NCBI GenBank assembly: GCA_027475525.1
Contig: JAMWFC010000082.1
Location: 1,054,001 to 1,118,000 of the forward strand
Source: Macrolepiota albuminosa
Lineage: Eukaryota; Basidiomycota; Agaricomycetes; Agaricales; Agaricaceae
DNA length: 64,000 bases
Direction: 5' to 3'
The notes below the pieces were generated by a model, which worked only from the letters and a program-made list of their open reading frames with translations, was not told the DNA's origin and did not search any database. Below, one piece after another: positions 33,086-44,919 of this stretch (the first letter of the stretch is position 1; each line of letters begins with the position of its first letter). The position numbers were made by a program, and so were the translations under genes.

Positions 33086-33450
33086 ATGACTGCACACTTC
33101 TCACTTTCAACAAGAGTCCATCAAATACGATATCCACTGTTTCAGAAATCTTGTCCTCTCATGCGTGACGGTATACTTCCCCCATCTGGGTTGCCTGCAC
33201 CCTTCCCATAGTCTGCGTCACCATTGACGCCACCAGCTCATTCCACTCCCATGGCATTTGTGGGTCATATGCCCATTGCACTCCTGGCTGAGGCACTGGT
33301 CAATCCATTAGTGACCTAATGCTGCCCACAGTTCCCACTGTACTGTATACCTTGTCCTTGATGAGATCCTCAACCTTCACTCAAGAGCTAGTTGGCTGAC
33401 ATTCCAGCAACTCCACCCTGCGTTTACCACACTCATTCTTGCACTGTACA
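33086..33450 (-). pseudogene. gypsy linker between protease and RT
   Basis: Gypsy-derived sequence left between the two solo LTRs. The minus strand reads WEWNELVASMVTQTMGRVQ, then KISETVDIVFDGLLLKVR, with stops. It should be continuous with 33,950 and 32,567 once the LTRs are removed. Confidence 0.55.
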
Positions 33451-33949
33451 TGTAAGGGCGACCTCTAGAGGCTGTGGCTCAGTCATACAGCTGGCAGAGG
33501 GAGATCCAAAGTGTATTAGAATATATACTGACAATATCAAGGTAGCTACTCACCTGGCAGAGGGAGATCCAAAGAGAACAAGTCTGGGGATTCCCTATGC
33601 CAGGTTGGACGCTTCTGGGGCCTCTGAAGCATGGGAAACAACTGTACAGTACAACAAAACCTTAAAAACTCGAAAATTGCCTACACAAACACTTGTACAA
33701 ATAAGGGGCAAACTCTGGCAAACTCTGGCTTATATAAGCGGTCTGGAAGCGGTGCTGAGTGGGCCCACACTTGTCTGAATGGTGGCTAAAGAACCAGAGC
33801 ATCTCAAGGGCTGAGAGTAGTACTAACAGATAGTGTTGAAAGAATAGAAACAGTAAAATGAAATAATGTCAGAAGAAATAAGAGAATGAATGGAAGGAGA
33901 GTGAAGAGATAAGGAGTGAGAAAAGGAAGAAATGAGGAGTTCCCTGACA
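33451..33949 (+). mobile_element. solo LTR 2 (499 bp) of the same family as solo LTR 1
   Basis: TGTAAGGGCGACC ... CCCTGACA, flanked on both sides by GTACA, a perfect 5-bp target duplication. Each solo LTR has its own target duplication, so these are two independent insertions followed by LTR-LTR recombination, not the pair of one element. Confidence 0.85.
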
Positions 33950-35186
33950 GTACAGCCTGTTTAGGCTTTCCATTAGTACACCCAATCACATCCGGGTGCT
34001 TCCCCTTCTTCAGAGTTCCTTGAAACTCTTCCTCAGACATCAGTATAGCTGGCAAGTCTGCCAGCAAGCTTTCCAGTGGGACCTGTTTGTCCTCCACCTC
34101 CTGTACAGTTGCTCTCCTGCAACCATCTAGTCAGTTGCGTTCATCACGCTGCTTTTCAGTTGCGCAATAGCACCTCAAACGGCCATCTGTGTCGTTTAAC
34201 ACAACTTTCTCCACCTTCAAAAGTGTACCATTCACAACGACCATGTCGTTCACAAAATCCAGCAACACCTTGTTCTTATGCATGAACGGCGTACTGATGA
34301 TCATGTTGTAGCGATCAAAATTTGCTATATCCACATATTCTTTTATCGACGTTTCTGACGTCTTTATTCTCACTTCCATGCCAAACTGCACCATGGCACA
34401 ACTCCCTACAGTCCCCAGCTGGAGCATCAATGGCTCCTCCAGTTCATGAACACAAATTGCGTTGACATGAGCAAACTGGGGCGTAATGCCCATAGTGGTA
34501 CTCCCAGAGTCCCACAATGTCCATGCCGGATGTCCATTGACATCAACATACGTGACCAGGCACTCCTTCTCCTCAGGAGTATAGCGTGGCCTCTGCAACT
34601 TATTAGTTGCCTTCTGCAGGGTTACGCGTCTCATTTGGATGCACTGATCTCCACAGCACTCAGTCAGTGCAAACAGGTGTTCTTCCTTGTCATCACGAGC
34701 ATAATAGTCGCTGTCGTACACGTCCACTGCGATGTATTTGTTGCCATCAATCTGGATGCTCTCGGCATCCTCCACTTCTGACCCGTCAGCCTCTACTTGC
34801 GGCTCCTCCTCCTCTTTGTCAATGATCTCATTGTCCTTGTCGTCACTGACGACATTGCTCGGTGCCGCAGCCGTATGGGCCGCTTGGATGTGTGCCTTAG
34901 GAGGGGCAGGACATTCCTTAGCAAAATGCCCACTCCTGCCACAATTGTAGCATGCTAAGGGATCTCCAGCAGGCCTTCTCTGGGCCGCTCCTGGAGCCCC
35001 AGTGGGTTTGCCTGCCATACATGCTGCAGGCGCTACCACCCCTCTTGTTGCTACTTGGTTCTGACTAAAAAAGGGTTGACTATCCTTTGCTAGCAATTGT
35101 CCAGCAGGCTTCGATCGAGGCTGTTGGCCTCCAGGAATTGTCTTACAGACAACAAATCGTGGGTTGCGATTGTTCTCCATCTCCAT
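33950..35186 (-). pseudogene. gypsy protease and zinc-knuckle region
   Basis: The frame 35,186-34,131 contains the CCHC knuckle CYNCGRSGHFAKECPAPP, then an acidic stretch (DKEEEEPQVEADGSEVED), and a retropepsin-like domain: VDVNGHPAWTLWDSGSTTMG with active DSG, and VDIANFDRYNMIISTPFMH. C-terminal sequence (EEEFQGTLKKGKHPDVIG) continues to 33,950. A stop at 34,131 separates the pieces. Confidence 0.8.
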
Positions 35187-36420
35187 CTATTTGGCCAGGA
35201 AGGTTCCCACCTTCACTGCCTGATGGTTCACAGTTCCTCGGCATGAACTCTGCTGCTCATAATGGTTCGCAGTCCGTGTCGACTGCTCATAACGGATGGC
35301 ATACACCAAGAATTTGGTCACAGTATTGACCTCTGGAGACAAATTATCATCGCGTATTAACGCCCTCCTCATGTCTGCAGGTATTCCATCCAGGTCACAG
35401 TATTGACCTCTGGAGACAAATTATCATCGCGTATTAACGCCCTCCTCATGTCTGCAGGTATTCCATCCAGGAATGTCTTGCAAATAGTGTATTCATCTGG
35501 ATAGACAGCCATATTCTGTGCATGACCCACCAGGTCATCATAAAAGGTCTGGACGCCACTCTTAGCATCATACACTGCCTTTCTAAAGGCATCACAAGCT
35601 TCCTGCATTGTAGCAGCGTTGACAAAACGATTATACAGTCCTATCAGGACTTCTTTAAATGTCCAATGTGGTTTGTCGCAATTAATGTGGAGAACATGGC
35701 AACGGAACCAATTCCAAGCCTCTCCCTCCATAAATTTGTGTAGCACAAATATCCTTTCCTGGTCCATGTTGTCTCCACTATAGCAGCAGGCTGCTAGGTG
35801 GTAGCACACATCCATGGCCCAGTCCTCCAGTTGGGAGAACCTATATCCTCCGGCGTACGCACATATGTGCTTACCATTGGATTTATGGGGACTTACCCCA
35901 GCAGAGAATTTAAACCTGACTCCAAGAGAGTCATCCACCAGACAAGTGAGATGGTCATGCATATGATCCATATGGATCCTGACCGCTTCATTCATTCCCG
36001 GTGTAGGTTCACGCAATTCATGAGGTGTGGGCATCAAAAATGCCTGGGGACTGCAAAACAGGTGCTCATTGGCCGCTCTTTCCAGCCGTGGGGTAGGCTG
36101 TTGCCTCACTTGTTGCTCTGCTGGTAATCCACCAGCCTGCCTGCCACTATCACGACGATTATTATCGTCTTGATCATTATTTTTGCGATCACAATCTCCA
36201 CCATCATTATTGCGACGACTTGGCTCCCTCCATTTGTAGTGATCACTACTGTTATCACTACCACCCAGACCTCTGTCTGGTTCAGCAGTTCGAGCCGCAA
36301 ATTGTTGCCGCATTTCATCGACAGGTGTTACACCCTCATGCCCTTCAAAAGCTACCCCCTGGTCATCAATTAACAACTCACCATGATCATGCAAGTCCTG
36401 GTTGCGTATCCTCTGGTAAT
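35187..36420 (-). pseudogene. gypsy gag (capsid)
   Basis: After collapsing the duplication at 35,318-35,471, the frame runs from about 36,394 to 35,187. It is an Arg/Asp/Asn-rich linker followed by a retrotransposon gag domain: YRFSQLEDWAMDVCYHLAA, FMEGEAWNWFRCHV, WTFKEVLIGLYNRFVN, and VQTFYDDLVGHAQNMAVYP. It ends just before the knuckle frame. Upstream (36,420-36,668) coding-like sequence with stops leads to the edge of the 24-kb insert. Confidence 0.8.
35318..35471. repeat. 77-bp tandem duplication 7
   Basis: Copies 35318-35394 and 35395-35471 appear identical. Removing one makes gag continuous (SPEVNTVT to KFLVYAIRYEQ). Confidence 0.9.
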
Positions 36421-36699
36421 TGACACATTCATTTCAGTTGTCCACTAGGTGGATGCGTCGCACTATGCGTTGTGGTTGCGTTCACTCCTCAAGAATGTGG
36501 ACTTCATCCACCTCTTCCTTGATTGTAACTTGCTTTTGAGGTGTCTTAACCTCCTGCACTGCAAGTAGTGCCTCTGGCTCTGCTGGAGTCGTTGTCACAG
36601 TCTCTACCTCAGACAATGCCTGCTGAGGCACTCCACTAACAATCGTAGCGGCGCACATGTGCGCCAGTCCCCGACTCTTACATACATGTTTCTTTTCCT

Positions 36700-38265
36700 T
36701 TTATTACTTTTTATTTTATTACTTGTATGTATGTACTCTTCTCTTCGTTCGTTTTTCATTTTCTTTATTTATTATTTCATTATTATTATACATGGTTATA
36801 CATTATTGGAAGCTGAGGCTACGGGCAATGCCAGGAGCCCAGCGAGAGATAAGGCAGATGACTAGCACGCATTCTGTTCTTTCCTTTTACGGGTAGACTC
36901 CAATTCGATAGATAGTCAATATGAGACACAATAACTTCTTTACTTTCAGATTTCATTGCTCACCTTCACATTCGAGCAATTCCAATATTCAAGATATAGA
37001 TATGATAATGATAAATGATATGATATGAATACATACATTAAGTGGTACAATATACGTAATATATATTATATTATTATATAATAAAATAAAATAAAATCTG
37101 TTTGAAAAAAACATATAGCGTATTGTAATCATGAAAATGAAAGTTAACTTACCTACGAAAAGAAAGTAATACTACCTATTGATGCGTCATTATTGTTTTG
37201 TGTTCTAATTTATGCGCACTTGTAATAAAATGAGTTTGAAGTAAACTTGAAGAGTAAATGAAGACTTACAATGATTTTTGAAGCTGTGTTGAAAATATGG
37301 TATTGAGTTATGTGGCTGGAAACAACGTGCTTGACAATGATATTTTCTGCCATCCAGCTGTATGAATTGCCCGAATATGCATAAGTAAACGCTTCATCAA
37401 GGTATTGATTGTCATTGCTACAATGTACGTGAAAAGTGGCGACTAATTGTTGGTTCATATCGAATCCTTTTAGGGTGAGGTGTCATGTGCGCAAGTTGTG
37501 ATGGGTATAAGAGCTGACATTAGAAAGATACAATATGTAAAAAAAAGTGCTAATATAAAGTAAAATAGAAAAACTCACCAAAATACTAGATTTTTGACGT
37601 TATAACCACTTAAAACATCGAGGTACCATCTAGTGACAATGGTGAACCCAACGTCTGCAATTTCTCTCATTCATCTTCTGCGGAAGGAGTAGGGAGATGT
37701 ACGCAGATGCCAACACTGTATATTATCAACGTGTGGAAATTTAGACATGGATGTTGTGTGAAGACATTGTTCAACGTTATACACCAAAAGAAAGTAAACG
37801 TATATGAAGTAATGTTGAGAGGAAATATCAACCACATATGGTTATTTTCGTATAAGTAAGTGAGTGTTCACTAAAGTCATACTTAATGTCACTGAACATC
37901 TTAGTTATTTTAGCAGGTTGGTATATATAAGGCTTCATTGCATAGTTGTTCAAGTAATACAATGGTTTTTCCATGGTTGCATTTGCAGAAAAGATTCGTT
38001 TCAAGCCACATAGATCCATAGATTGAACAGGCTGAAGACGTACTTACATTGTACTAATTGCCAGAATTTTACCTATCAAAGCATTCTAGCTCGCAATAAG
38101 TAGTAATAAGTACCAAGTTGAACCACAGTGATTGATAGTGTTTGCTTCCAGTAGGTGTCCATTGAGTGAGTACACAACAACATAGACTGACGGTACCAGT
38201 TTGTTCTAGCAGAAGAAGCAATGAGGATATAGCATTTCCAAAGTTGTGCAGTAACATGACCTATG
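36700..38265. other. AT-rich decayed DNA, left part of the insert
   Basis: No recognisable gene. Two minus-strand pieces look protein-like, 37,458-37,270 (DEAFTYAYSGNSYSW) and 38,019-37,850 (MEKPLYYLNNYAMKPYI), possibly exons of an unknown gene. Short AT repeats lie near 37,060-37,100. Confidence 0.4.
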
Positions 38266-38419
38266 AGCAAGCTAATGGTAAGATAGTTTGAAATCGAAAA
38301 TTTTAAGAAAAGACAGAGAGGAAAGAAAGAGACGTATGTATTAGCAAGCTAATGGTAAGATAGTTTGAAATCGAAAATTTTAAGAAAAGACAGAGAGGAA
38401 AGAAAGAGACGTATGTATT
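38266..38419. repeat. 77-bp tandem duplication 8
   Basis: Copies 38266-38342 and 38343-38419 appear identical. Probably an unmerged assembly overlap. Confidence 0.85.
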
Positions 38420-38439
38420 ATATATAATGATGATCATTC

Positions 38440-38570
38440 TGTACAATACAATAATAATAATAAAATCATTATGTAATTGTTTGTGGGGACAAATACTTAT
38501 GTAATCATTCATATGGATGAATACTTATGTAATTGTTCATGAGGACAAACACTTACATAATAATTGGTCA
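38440..38570. repeat. palindromic repeat cluster, TTATGTAAT type
   Basis: Three hairpin-like units follow one another, each bounded by TTATGTAAT or a variant: TGTTTGT/ACAAATA, CATTCAT/ATGAATA, TGTTCAT/GGACAAACA. The design matches the hairpin at 51,955-52,000 next to the insert's terminal sequence. It is therefore probably a subterminal repeat of that family. Confidence 0.5.
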
Positions 38571-39203
38571 AAAGACAACATCACACGTCATTAAGTCAGA
38601 ATATCGTTTCAAACTTTATATGCGTGATCTATATTTCATATCATTGCATCACAATCTCATGGTTATATTGTCTTTCATCATCATCTATACTTGAGACTCC
38701 TGGACAACACTAAGGTTCTTGTTGACTTTATTCTCAGTAGCTATGATTGTACATATGTGAGCATGAGGCACATATATCAGCTGTGCCATTTTCATTAACG
38801 ATAAACATGATGACGTTCTAGAGTTTAAGAGATATTGCCCGTTTCATTCTATGAGCGTTCTAGCTATCCCCAGGTCAACATTCAACATTCACCACTCATC
38901 AACTCCATGTTTAAGTACACAGTGGCTTGTGCTGCTGTCTGTGACCTCGCCATTGGCTGATGCACTTGTATGTGTATTTCCAGGTGCTTTTCTGGCTTTG
39001 GCTGTAGGTGCCTCTGTCTCTGTCTCTGTTTCTAGTACAACAAGCAGAATAGATGCTGAGAAAAAGACTTGAAAGAGTTGGAGAAAGGTGCTTATGTCTG
39101 TGCCTGTTTTCTTGTTCCTGTCATCAAAACTAAAGCCAAAGCAAAACTTGATGCATTTAACAAAGTCAAAGCCTCACTCTGATGCTCACACTCAGAGTCA
39201 TAT

Positions 39204-39357
39204 TCACATCACGTGAAGATCACGAATAAACAGATGGGCCATATCATTGACAATAGATTGTCCAGTCCTTTATCTCATCTTCACATCACGTGAAGATCAC
39301 GAATAAACAGATGGGCCATATCATTGACAATAGATTGTCCAGTCCTTTATCTCATCA
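39204..39357. repeat. 77-bp tandem duplication 9
   Basis: Copies 39204-39280 and 39281-39357 appear identical. Probably an unmerged assembly overlap. Confidence 0.85.
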
Positions 39358-39599
39358 CATGGATTAAAATACTTGATCATTTCTTGGTAAAGCATACACA
39401 GCATGTTTTTGTAAGCAACTGTAGATATTCTTGTTATAAGGATAATTGTTGTTGTATTCCAGTCTGCTATGCTAATTCAGTCATTTGAGATGTACAATTC
39501 AATGCTATCATATCAAGATTTGAGAATGCCATAGCACTCTTTCATGTTGAAGTCCATATTATGGAAAGAGCAGCTTCCGTTATAATTAGTTTGTATAGG

Positions 39600-39765
39600 C
39601 ATGTTAGATCTTATCATTGTTTTTTTTTTTTTGTTAGACCTTATCATTGTCTTTTTTTTTTTTTTTTTTTTTTTTTTTTGGAGTGGCATTTGGTTTGGTG
39701 TTAGACCTTGACATTGTCTTTTTTTGTTTTTTTTTTTTTTTTTGGAGTGGCGTTTGGTTTGGTGG
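39600..39765. repeat. poly-T containing tandem repeat
   Basis: Two to three imperfect units of TTAGACCTT-x-ATTGTC followed by 10 to 29 T residues. The two later ones end in GGAGTGGC(A/G)TTTGGTTTGGTG. Long T runs make the assembled length unreliable. Confidence 0.7.
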
Positions 39766-39944
39766 TGTAGTCTGCACCATAGGTATGTTTTTTTTGGCTC
39801 TGTTTATTTATATACAATGTGGATGAAATTTTGTTTTGTATGTACAGTTTAGACTACATATACCAGGTATAACTGTATATGCATAGAACAAACATGATGG
39901 TTCTTGTGTATGTCAGTATAGTAGTGCCATCATCGTCATCTCAA

Positions 39945-40431
39945 TCATCACTTTCTGACAAGTATGCGTCCATCAGATATTTGTTGACATTTATTAACTC
40001 TTGGTGGTGGGACTCTAGTGCAATCGGCATTAGCTATTATTATTTAGTTTAAATGTGATGTTACTTACCTATTTTTTGTACTAGAGTCATCAACTGTTCA
40101 TTCTTCATTTTCACTTCATTGATGCCTGCATCTGATAAGTAAGGCTGTAATGTCAGTATGTTGGTAGAAAATTTAATATTGAGGATGGTGCTTGCCTGCA
40201 TTATTGACAGCTTTTTATGCACAGGCTAAAAAGCTGTACACTATGTAAATAATCAATCAAGGTCATATCTCAAAGAAGCAATAAATAAGATTGTCACATA
40301 CATCTTTTGTTATTTTTCATCGTGGCACGATACTTTTCTGTTATGGACTTTAGCTTCATCTTCGTATCTCTGTCGATTGAAGATGAGGAGTTGGCTGGTG
40401 TAGAAGATTGTTGGTTCTGATTTGTATTCAT
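39945..40431 (-). CDS. possible small spliced gene, coiled-coil-like product
   Basis: Candidate exons on the minus strand: from Met 40431 (MNTNQNQQSSTPANSSSSID, then KMKLKSITEKYRATMKN); a short one giving PVHKKLSIMQ; one giving PYLSDAGINEVKMKNEQL and MTLVQKI; and a last one giving SHHQELINVNKYLMDAYLSE before a stop. Introns are about 50-60 bp. One donor is GC and the first junction is not in phase as read. The family is not recognised. It may be a real small gene or a recently decayed one. Confidence 0.35.
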
Positions 40432-40439
40432 GAGAGGAG

Positions 40440-43400
40440 ATGTGAGTCGCAAATGGAGTGTTGAGATGTGTTTTAATAGTGTGAGTTTGATGTTTAGATA
40501 CATGATTGAACCTATCTTAGTCTGTGCCTGAAGCCGACCAATGTTATCAATTGTCTTGTCATATACAGGTCAGTTTCTTTATGGGATTGATTCCCACATG
40601 TATGCCTACTATTATCTAGCATTCATATTGGGCTTTTCTCCAGTGCCATTGCAGAATGCACTCTTGTAGTTGTAAGTGATTCTGCAAAGTATTCTATGTT
40701 GTCAGTTCTGAATGGCTTCTAGTTCTACACCACACCACCCACAAGCGTGATCTATGCTGGTATGCCTAGATGCAAAAAATATCAGTCTATGAATGACAGC
40801 TTCCATCAGCTCTTACAAAAATTCAAGGAAAATATATGTCTTAAAATTGGGCTTCCATTCATGTTGTGCTGATTTTTTCTTCCGGTATCAAGTCTATGTT
40901 AATTCTATGCTGGCAAGTCAATACCTGTTGTTCATTATAAGACATTGCCAGAATTTGTCTTTGATTGACAGGTTATGTATATTGGGCTGTGCACGTCACT
41001 TTCTTAATTTCTGTGTCTCATGATGCCAATATAGGTTGAATTTATGTAAGAATACTCAACAACTGCTCCAAGAAACATGCGAAAGAAGTTTTACATTCTC
41101 AAGATTAGTTTAAAAATGTATGTATCCGTCTTTGCCTTCTTACCATCTTCAAGGCCTCCAGCCACCAACAACCACAATATGCAAACTACACAGCTCCTCG
41201 CCCACATGAAAAGAGAAAAAAAAGGGTTAGTCGACATTGGAAAGTAAAAAGAAACTGCATTTTTGCAGGCTGAGGTTCTAGAATTGAGAAGTGAAAGGTA
41301 ACTGAGGTGGAAGTGTGATGTGAGGAATGGAGTGACTGTAGAATACTGATGCCATAAGAAAAAAGACAAATGGCAGTGTATAAAGAATGGACAACCAATA
41401 AATTCTGTCCTATCATGAATTTTGTTGTGAAAAAAGCATTGCCTCAACAGTGCTGGTGCTATCCAAGTGCTCAATCTAATGATGTAACTTGAAGCATAAG
41501 GTATTACTATGCTCTTAGGGAAGGCGCTAATACGCCCAGGACATATTCCTCCTTGTAACAATTTTGTCCTTGAGCATTGATGCCAACTATCCAAGTGACT
41601 ATCGAATTCCAAGAATAAAATGACTAAACTATCCTCAATCTATTCTAGATCTTATACTTATATATAGCCTCTTGACGGTTATGTGGGGCTGATAGATGAT
41701 CTGCTTATTGTTTTGAGATGCAAAGCATGAAGTGCTCAGTACCAGAAGGTTGTGGACGGTCAGAGTTCTATGTATTAAGATCTTTACTTATCTTCACTTT
41801 CTTTTGGTTGCTGCAAATGTGTGAGAATTCCTTTAATGATTTCCTGGATGGTTGATGGATTGCACAGGTCGTTGAAAGGTGTAAATGCATGACTTTTGAC
41901 TTGAAGCTCAGTTCAACTTTTGACCGATGAGTGAAGTACTTTCTTTATCTATGCACAACCCCATGGAAACTTCTCAGTCACATGAAATGAATGCTCTATG
42001 CCTTCTAGCACCAATGAAACTGTGACGTGGATGCACCATTTTTTGGAATAGAATTTGGCAAGGCACATTTAAAGATCCAGGAAGATCCAGTAGTGTAGTG
42101 TATGGAGAGGATGTTGGAGAAGGTGAAGGAAGCATTCCAATACTGTTTTCTATTCTGCTTCAGCTCAGACCTTATGTAATCATGCTAGTAATTTGATACG
42201 GTATATAAGTGTATATAATTGTATTTCCACAAATTTCAAGAAGTTTTAGTGGTACATCATGTATATTCTAGCAAAGCGGTCTGAGACATTACCCACGCTG
42301 TCACAGAAGGCATCAATTCTGTGTAGACAATCTGGTTTGCACAGCTCCTTGAATTCTTCAGCGCTCATAAATCAGTATTCCAAGTTTGGCCATATTCCAG
42401 TGAAGCATCTGGTTTGCACAGCTCCTTGAATTCTTCAGCGCTCATAAATCAGTATTCCAAGTTTGGCCATATTCCAGTGAAGCAGGAAGCTGTGGCCTAA
42501 GCAAAGACAGTTCCAGGGTATCCTTGGATTATTGAGTTGACCATGCATGTCAAAGATTCACGATTTTAATAGACTTACTTCCATCTCATCCAATGAGACG
42601 GTTGATTTTGATCATTCACTCTGCCTGCTACGGCCTGACCCTGGACTGGCATAAGCACGTTGATCTCTCACATAAGACAGGATTGGGGCTATTGGGAAGA
42701 GGGATCAAGCTAAGATCTTTTGAGAACAAAAAGGAATTGAGAACTCATATATGTCAAAGATTAGATAATTGTCAACCTGATTAGATGCTCAGTAAACAGT
42801 TCAAGAGATGTCCCCCATGCAAACATCTGTCAATCTCTCTGCCTCAACTCGATGGATACAGCGAAAGTGATTAACAAACCATACCTGGCAGGTGCGTAAT
42901 TTTTACGATTGGCCAATCAACGTTCCAACAACGCTCTCCATTTCACTCTTTTATCCAGTCTCATTGGCCAACTTCATGTATGGACCTTTTTTGGGCTTTC
43001 TTTTGACACCTAACTTCTATGCAGGCTCTTTGGAATTACATGCTCACAAATGGTCTACTACTTCTGCTTGTATCCTGGCAATGATAAATTCCTGAGACCA
43101 GTAGTGAGTAGCTCCTTCCTGATGCCTCTGGTTAATAACAAATTGGCATTCTAAAGATTGCAGTGCTTTTGTGAGTTCATTCACCAAGCGTTAAAATTGA
43201 AATATATACAATCTGCAACATTCCAGCATTTTGGAGGGCGTAAATCTGGCTTTCTTGATGCAAGCCATATATGATATTTACATCATGTACAAGGTGCCTG
43301 AGACAGCCTTCCACATCACTTTGTTGGTCTTATGATGTTGATAATCTGTAACAATAATCTTGATTTTTTACTTCTAGGGGTACCACAGTACGTAACCTAC

Positions 43401-43850
43401 TCCACATTGAAGTGTTTAAAGCTGAACACTGTTGGTGCAGGTTTCCATAACAATCACTGTGCGTTATCACACAGTCTACTTCCTAGCCCTTGGCATTAAC
43501 GATACTATAGTTCGTCATTGCATCAACAGTTCAGAGGTATGCTATGGCCATTGATGTTTGCTGCCTAATCTGAAAGTTATCCATACGGTTCATCAGTTTC
43601 TATGCGTAGAGAGTATCTTGTCGTGAATACCATCCTACATTTGACATCACATGTATTCACCTCAATTGTCCCTAGTCAGCACTGGCAATTGATGGAAATA
43701 TCCGTTTGTTGCGTTCATCATATGGATGTCCTATACATTTACCGGGATTCAAATGTTGATCACGTCCTCATAGCTGGCCACATCTCTTACCCAATTTTGT
43801 AGATTGAAATTTTTCCTTCAAATATATATGCTAACTTTTCAGCCAGGTAC
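40440..43850. other. AT-rich decayed DNA without a recognisable gene
   Basis: Open frames here are short and lack protein-like composition. The longest, minus strand 41,612-41,091, is rich in Cys, Phe and Ser and looks like chance. One 77-bp duplication is at 42,330-42,483. Confidence 0.45.
42330..42483. repeat. 77-bp tandem duplication 10
   Basis: Copies 42330-42406 and 42407-42483 appear identical. Probably an unmerged assembly overlap. Confidence 0.85.
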
Positions 43851-43904
43851 CGGGCTAAGTGAGTTCATTTTGTATCAAATCGAAGCTTGTTCAACATACT
43901 TTGG

Positions 43905-44649
43905 GTGGAATGCGCAAAACACGTCGAACAAGTTTTTGGCAAGGTACCACTGATGTTGAACACGATTCTAGTGCCCTACATAACGAGACACTATTGTCCT
44001 CACCACGATCTGATTCATCTTCGGATAGCACGTCCAACAGACTTTCGACACCCCCACAACAGGATCAACCCTTTCCCCCGCCGGCGCTGTCCAATAGCTC
44101 GAAGCACATATCAACCCCGTCGGCATCGCTTCTCAAGGTAGAGTGTGAAGCAGGTCCAAGTGATTACTTTGGTGCGTGCGCGGTCCCTAACAGCGGTTCC
44201 TCGGCGAGTATCTCTGAAGTTTTCGCTTGTCCCGCATTGAGACCTTCTGTTCGTCATTTAACTCTACGTCGAGCTCGCCAATGTCGGTACCTGCGCTTCC
44301 TAGGCGGGTATGTCTGACACGACAGACGTCGTCCCCGCTTCCTGAGGCGTCCCCTCGTGAGCCACCGTTGTCTGGAGAAAGGATAGCACAGGAGAGTATC
44401 ACAAGTCTTCGAGTTAATCGTGCGGCGAAGGAGGAACAGATGTTCAGTGACCTTGGGTATCTTGCTCCGCCCAACCCTCCTGATGAGCTTGAGCGGAGAA
44501 GAGCATTGTACAAGTATGTTTTTGACCTTTACTATAAAGTCTTTGCTTCCTCACTGCGACTCTAGGTTCAATATCTGGAACACGGGCTCCGATCTCAACT
44601 TTGACCGCATTGCGCATCTGGCAAAGTTGGTATTTAGTACCAAGGGTGT
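43905..44649 (+). pseudogene. GAF-domain protein, 5' exons
   Basis: The Ser/Pro-rich N-terminal region begins near 43,907 (MRKTRRTSFWQG). It is followed, after a probable intron near 44.2 kb, by LSGERIAQESITSLRVNRAA and DLGYLAPPNPPDELERRRAL. A 53-bp intron (GTATGT...CTCTAG, about 44,514-44,566) joins LYK to FNIWNTGSDLNFDRIAHLAK. The last part, FDRIAHLAKLVFSTKGV, is the opening of a GAF sensory domain. The gene is cut at 44,649 by a DIRS-like element and resumes at 49,869. Confidence 0.65.
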
Positions 44650-44919
44650 GCCTATGCTGGTCACGCAACTGAAAGTGATGAGGAGGAAAAGGGAAGGAGG
44701 CGAGTCACAGAGAAGAAGGTGGAAGAAATGCAGAATACTCGAGGGATAGCGCCAACGGCCGCAGCGTGACGCTGCGGCCCGAAAAAGTGAATTTATTTTT
44801 TTTCTCTCGTCCGAAGCGATCGAGAGGGCTATTGGCCTGTGAAGGAGAGAGGTGGGGACGGAGGAGGTGAAAATAGATGTGGCGAGGAGCTGAGGTGAGA
44901 TGAGAGAGGTGGTGACTTA

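Larger units (their letters stand above)
30055..36420 (-). mobile_element. Ty3/gypsy chromovirus-type element, gag-pol part
   Basis: The minus strand carries gag, zinc knuckle, protease, RT, RNase H and the first half of integrase. Integrase continues at 9694-10623 (+), the 3' LTR is at 14301-14474 (+), the gag N-terminus is at 60715-61541 (-) and the 5' LTR is at 61894-62067 (-). Without the later insertions the element would be roughly 11-12 kb with very short LTRs. It is dead: frame breaks, an altered RT box and the split pieces. Confidence 0.85.

Noticed and set aside
32548..33778. Plus-strand open frames that are nearly identical at 32.57 and 33.45 kb
   Set aside because: They lie entirely inside the two solo LTRs, so the similarity is that of the repeat, not of a protein.
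36106..36423. Ile/Val-rich plus- and minus-strand frames resembling membrane segments
   Set aside because: They are out-of-frame readings of the Asp/Asn/Arg-rich gypsy gag linker.
41091..41612. 173-codon minus-strand open frame
   Set aside because: Cys/Phe/Ser/His-rich composition, no motif, and AT-rich pyrimidine-tract context. Probably chance.
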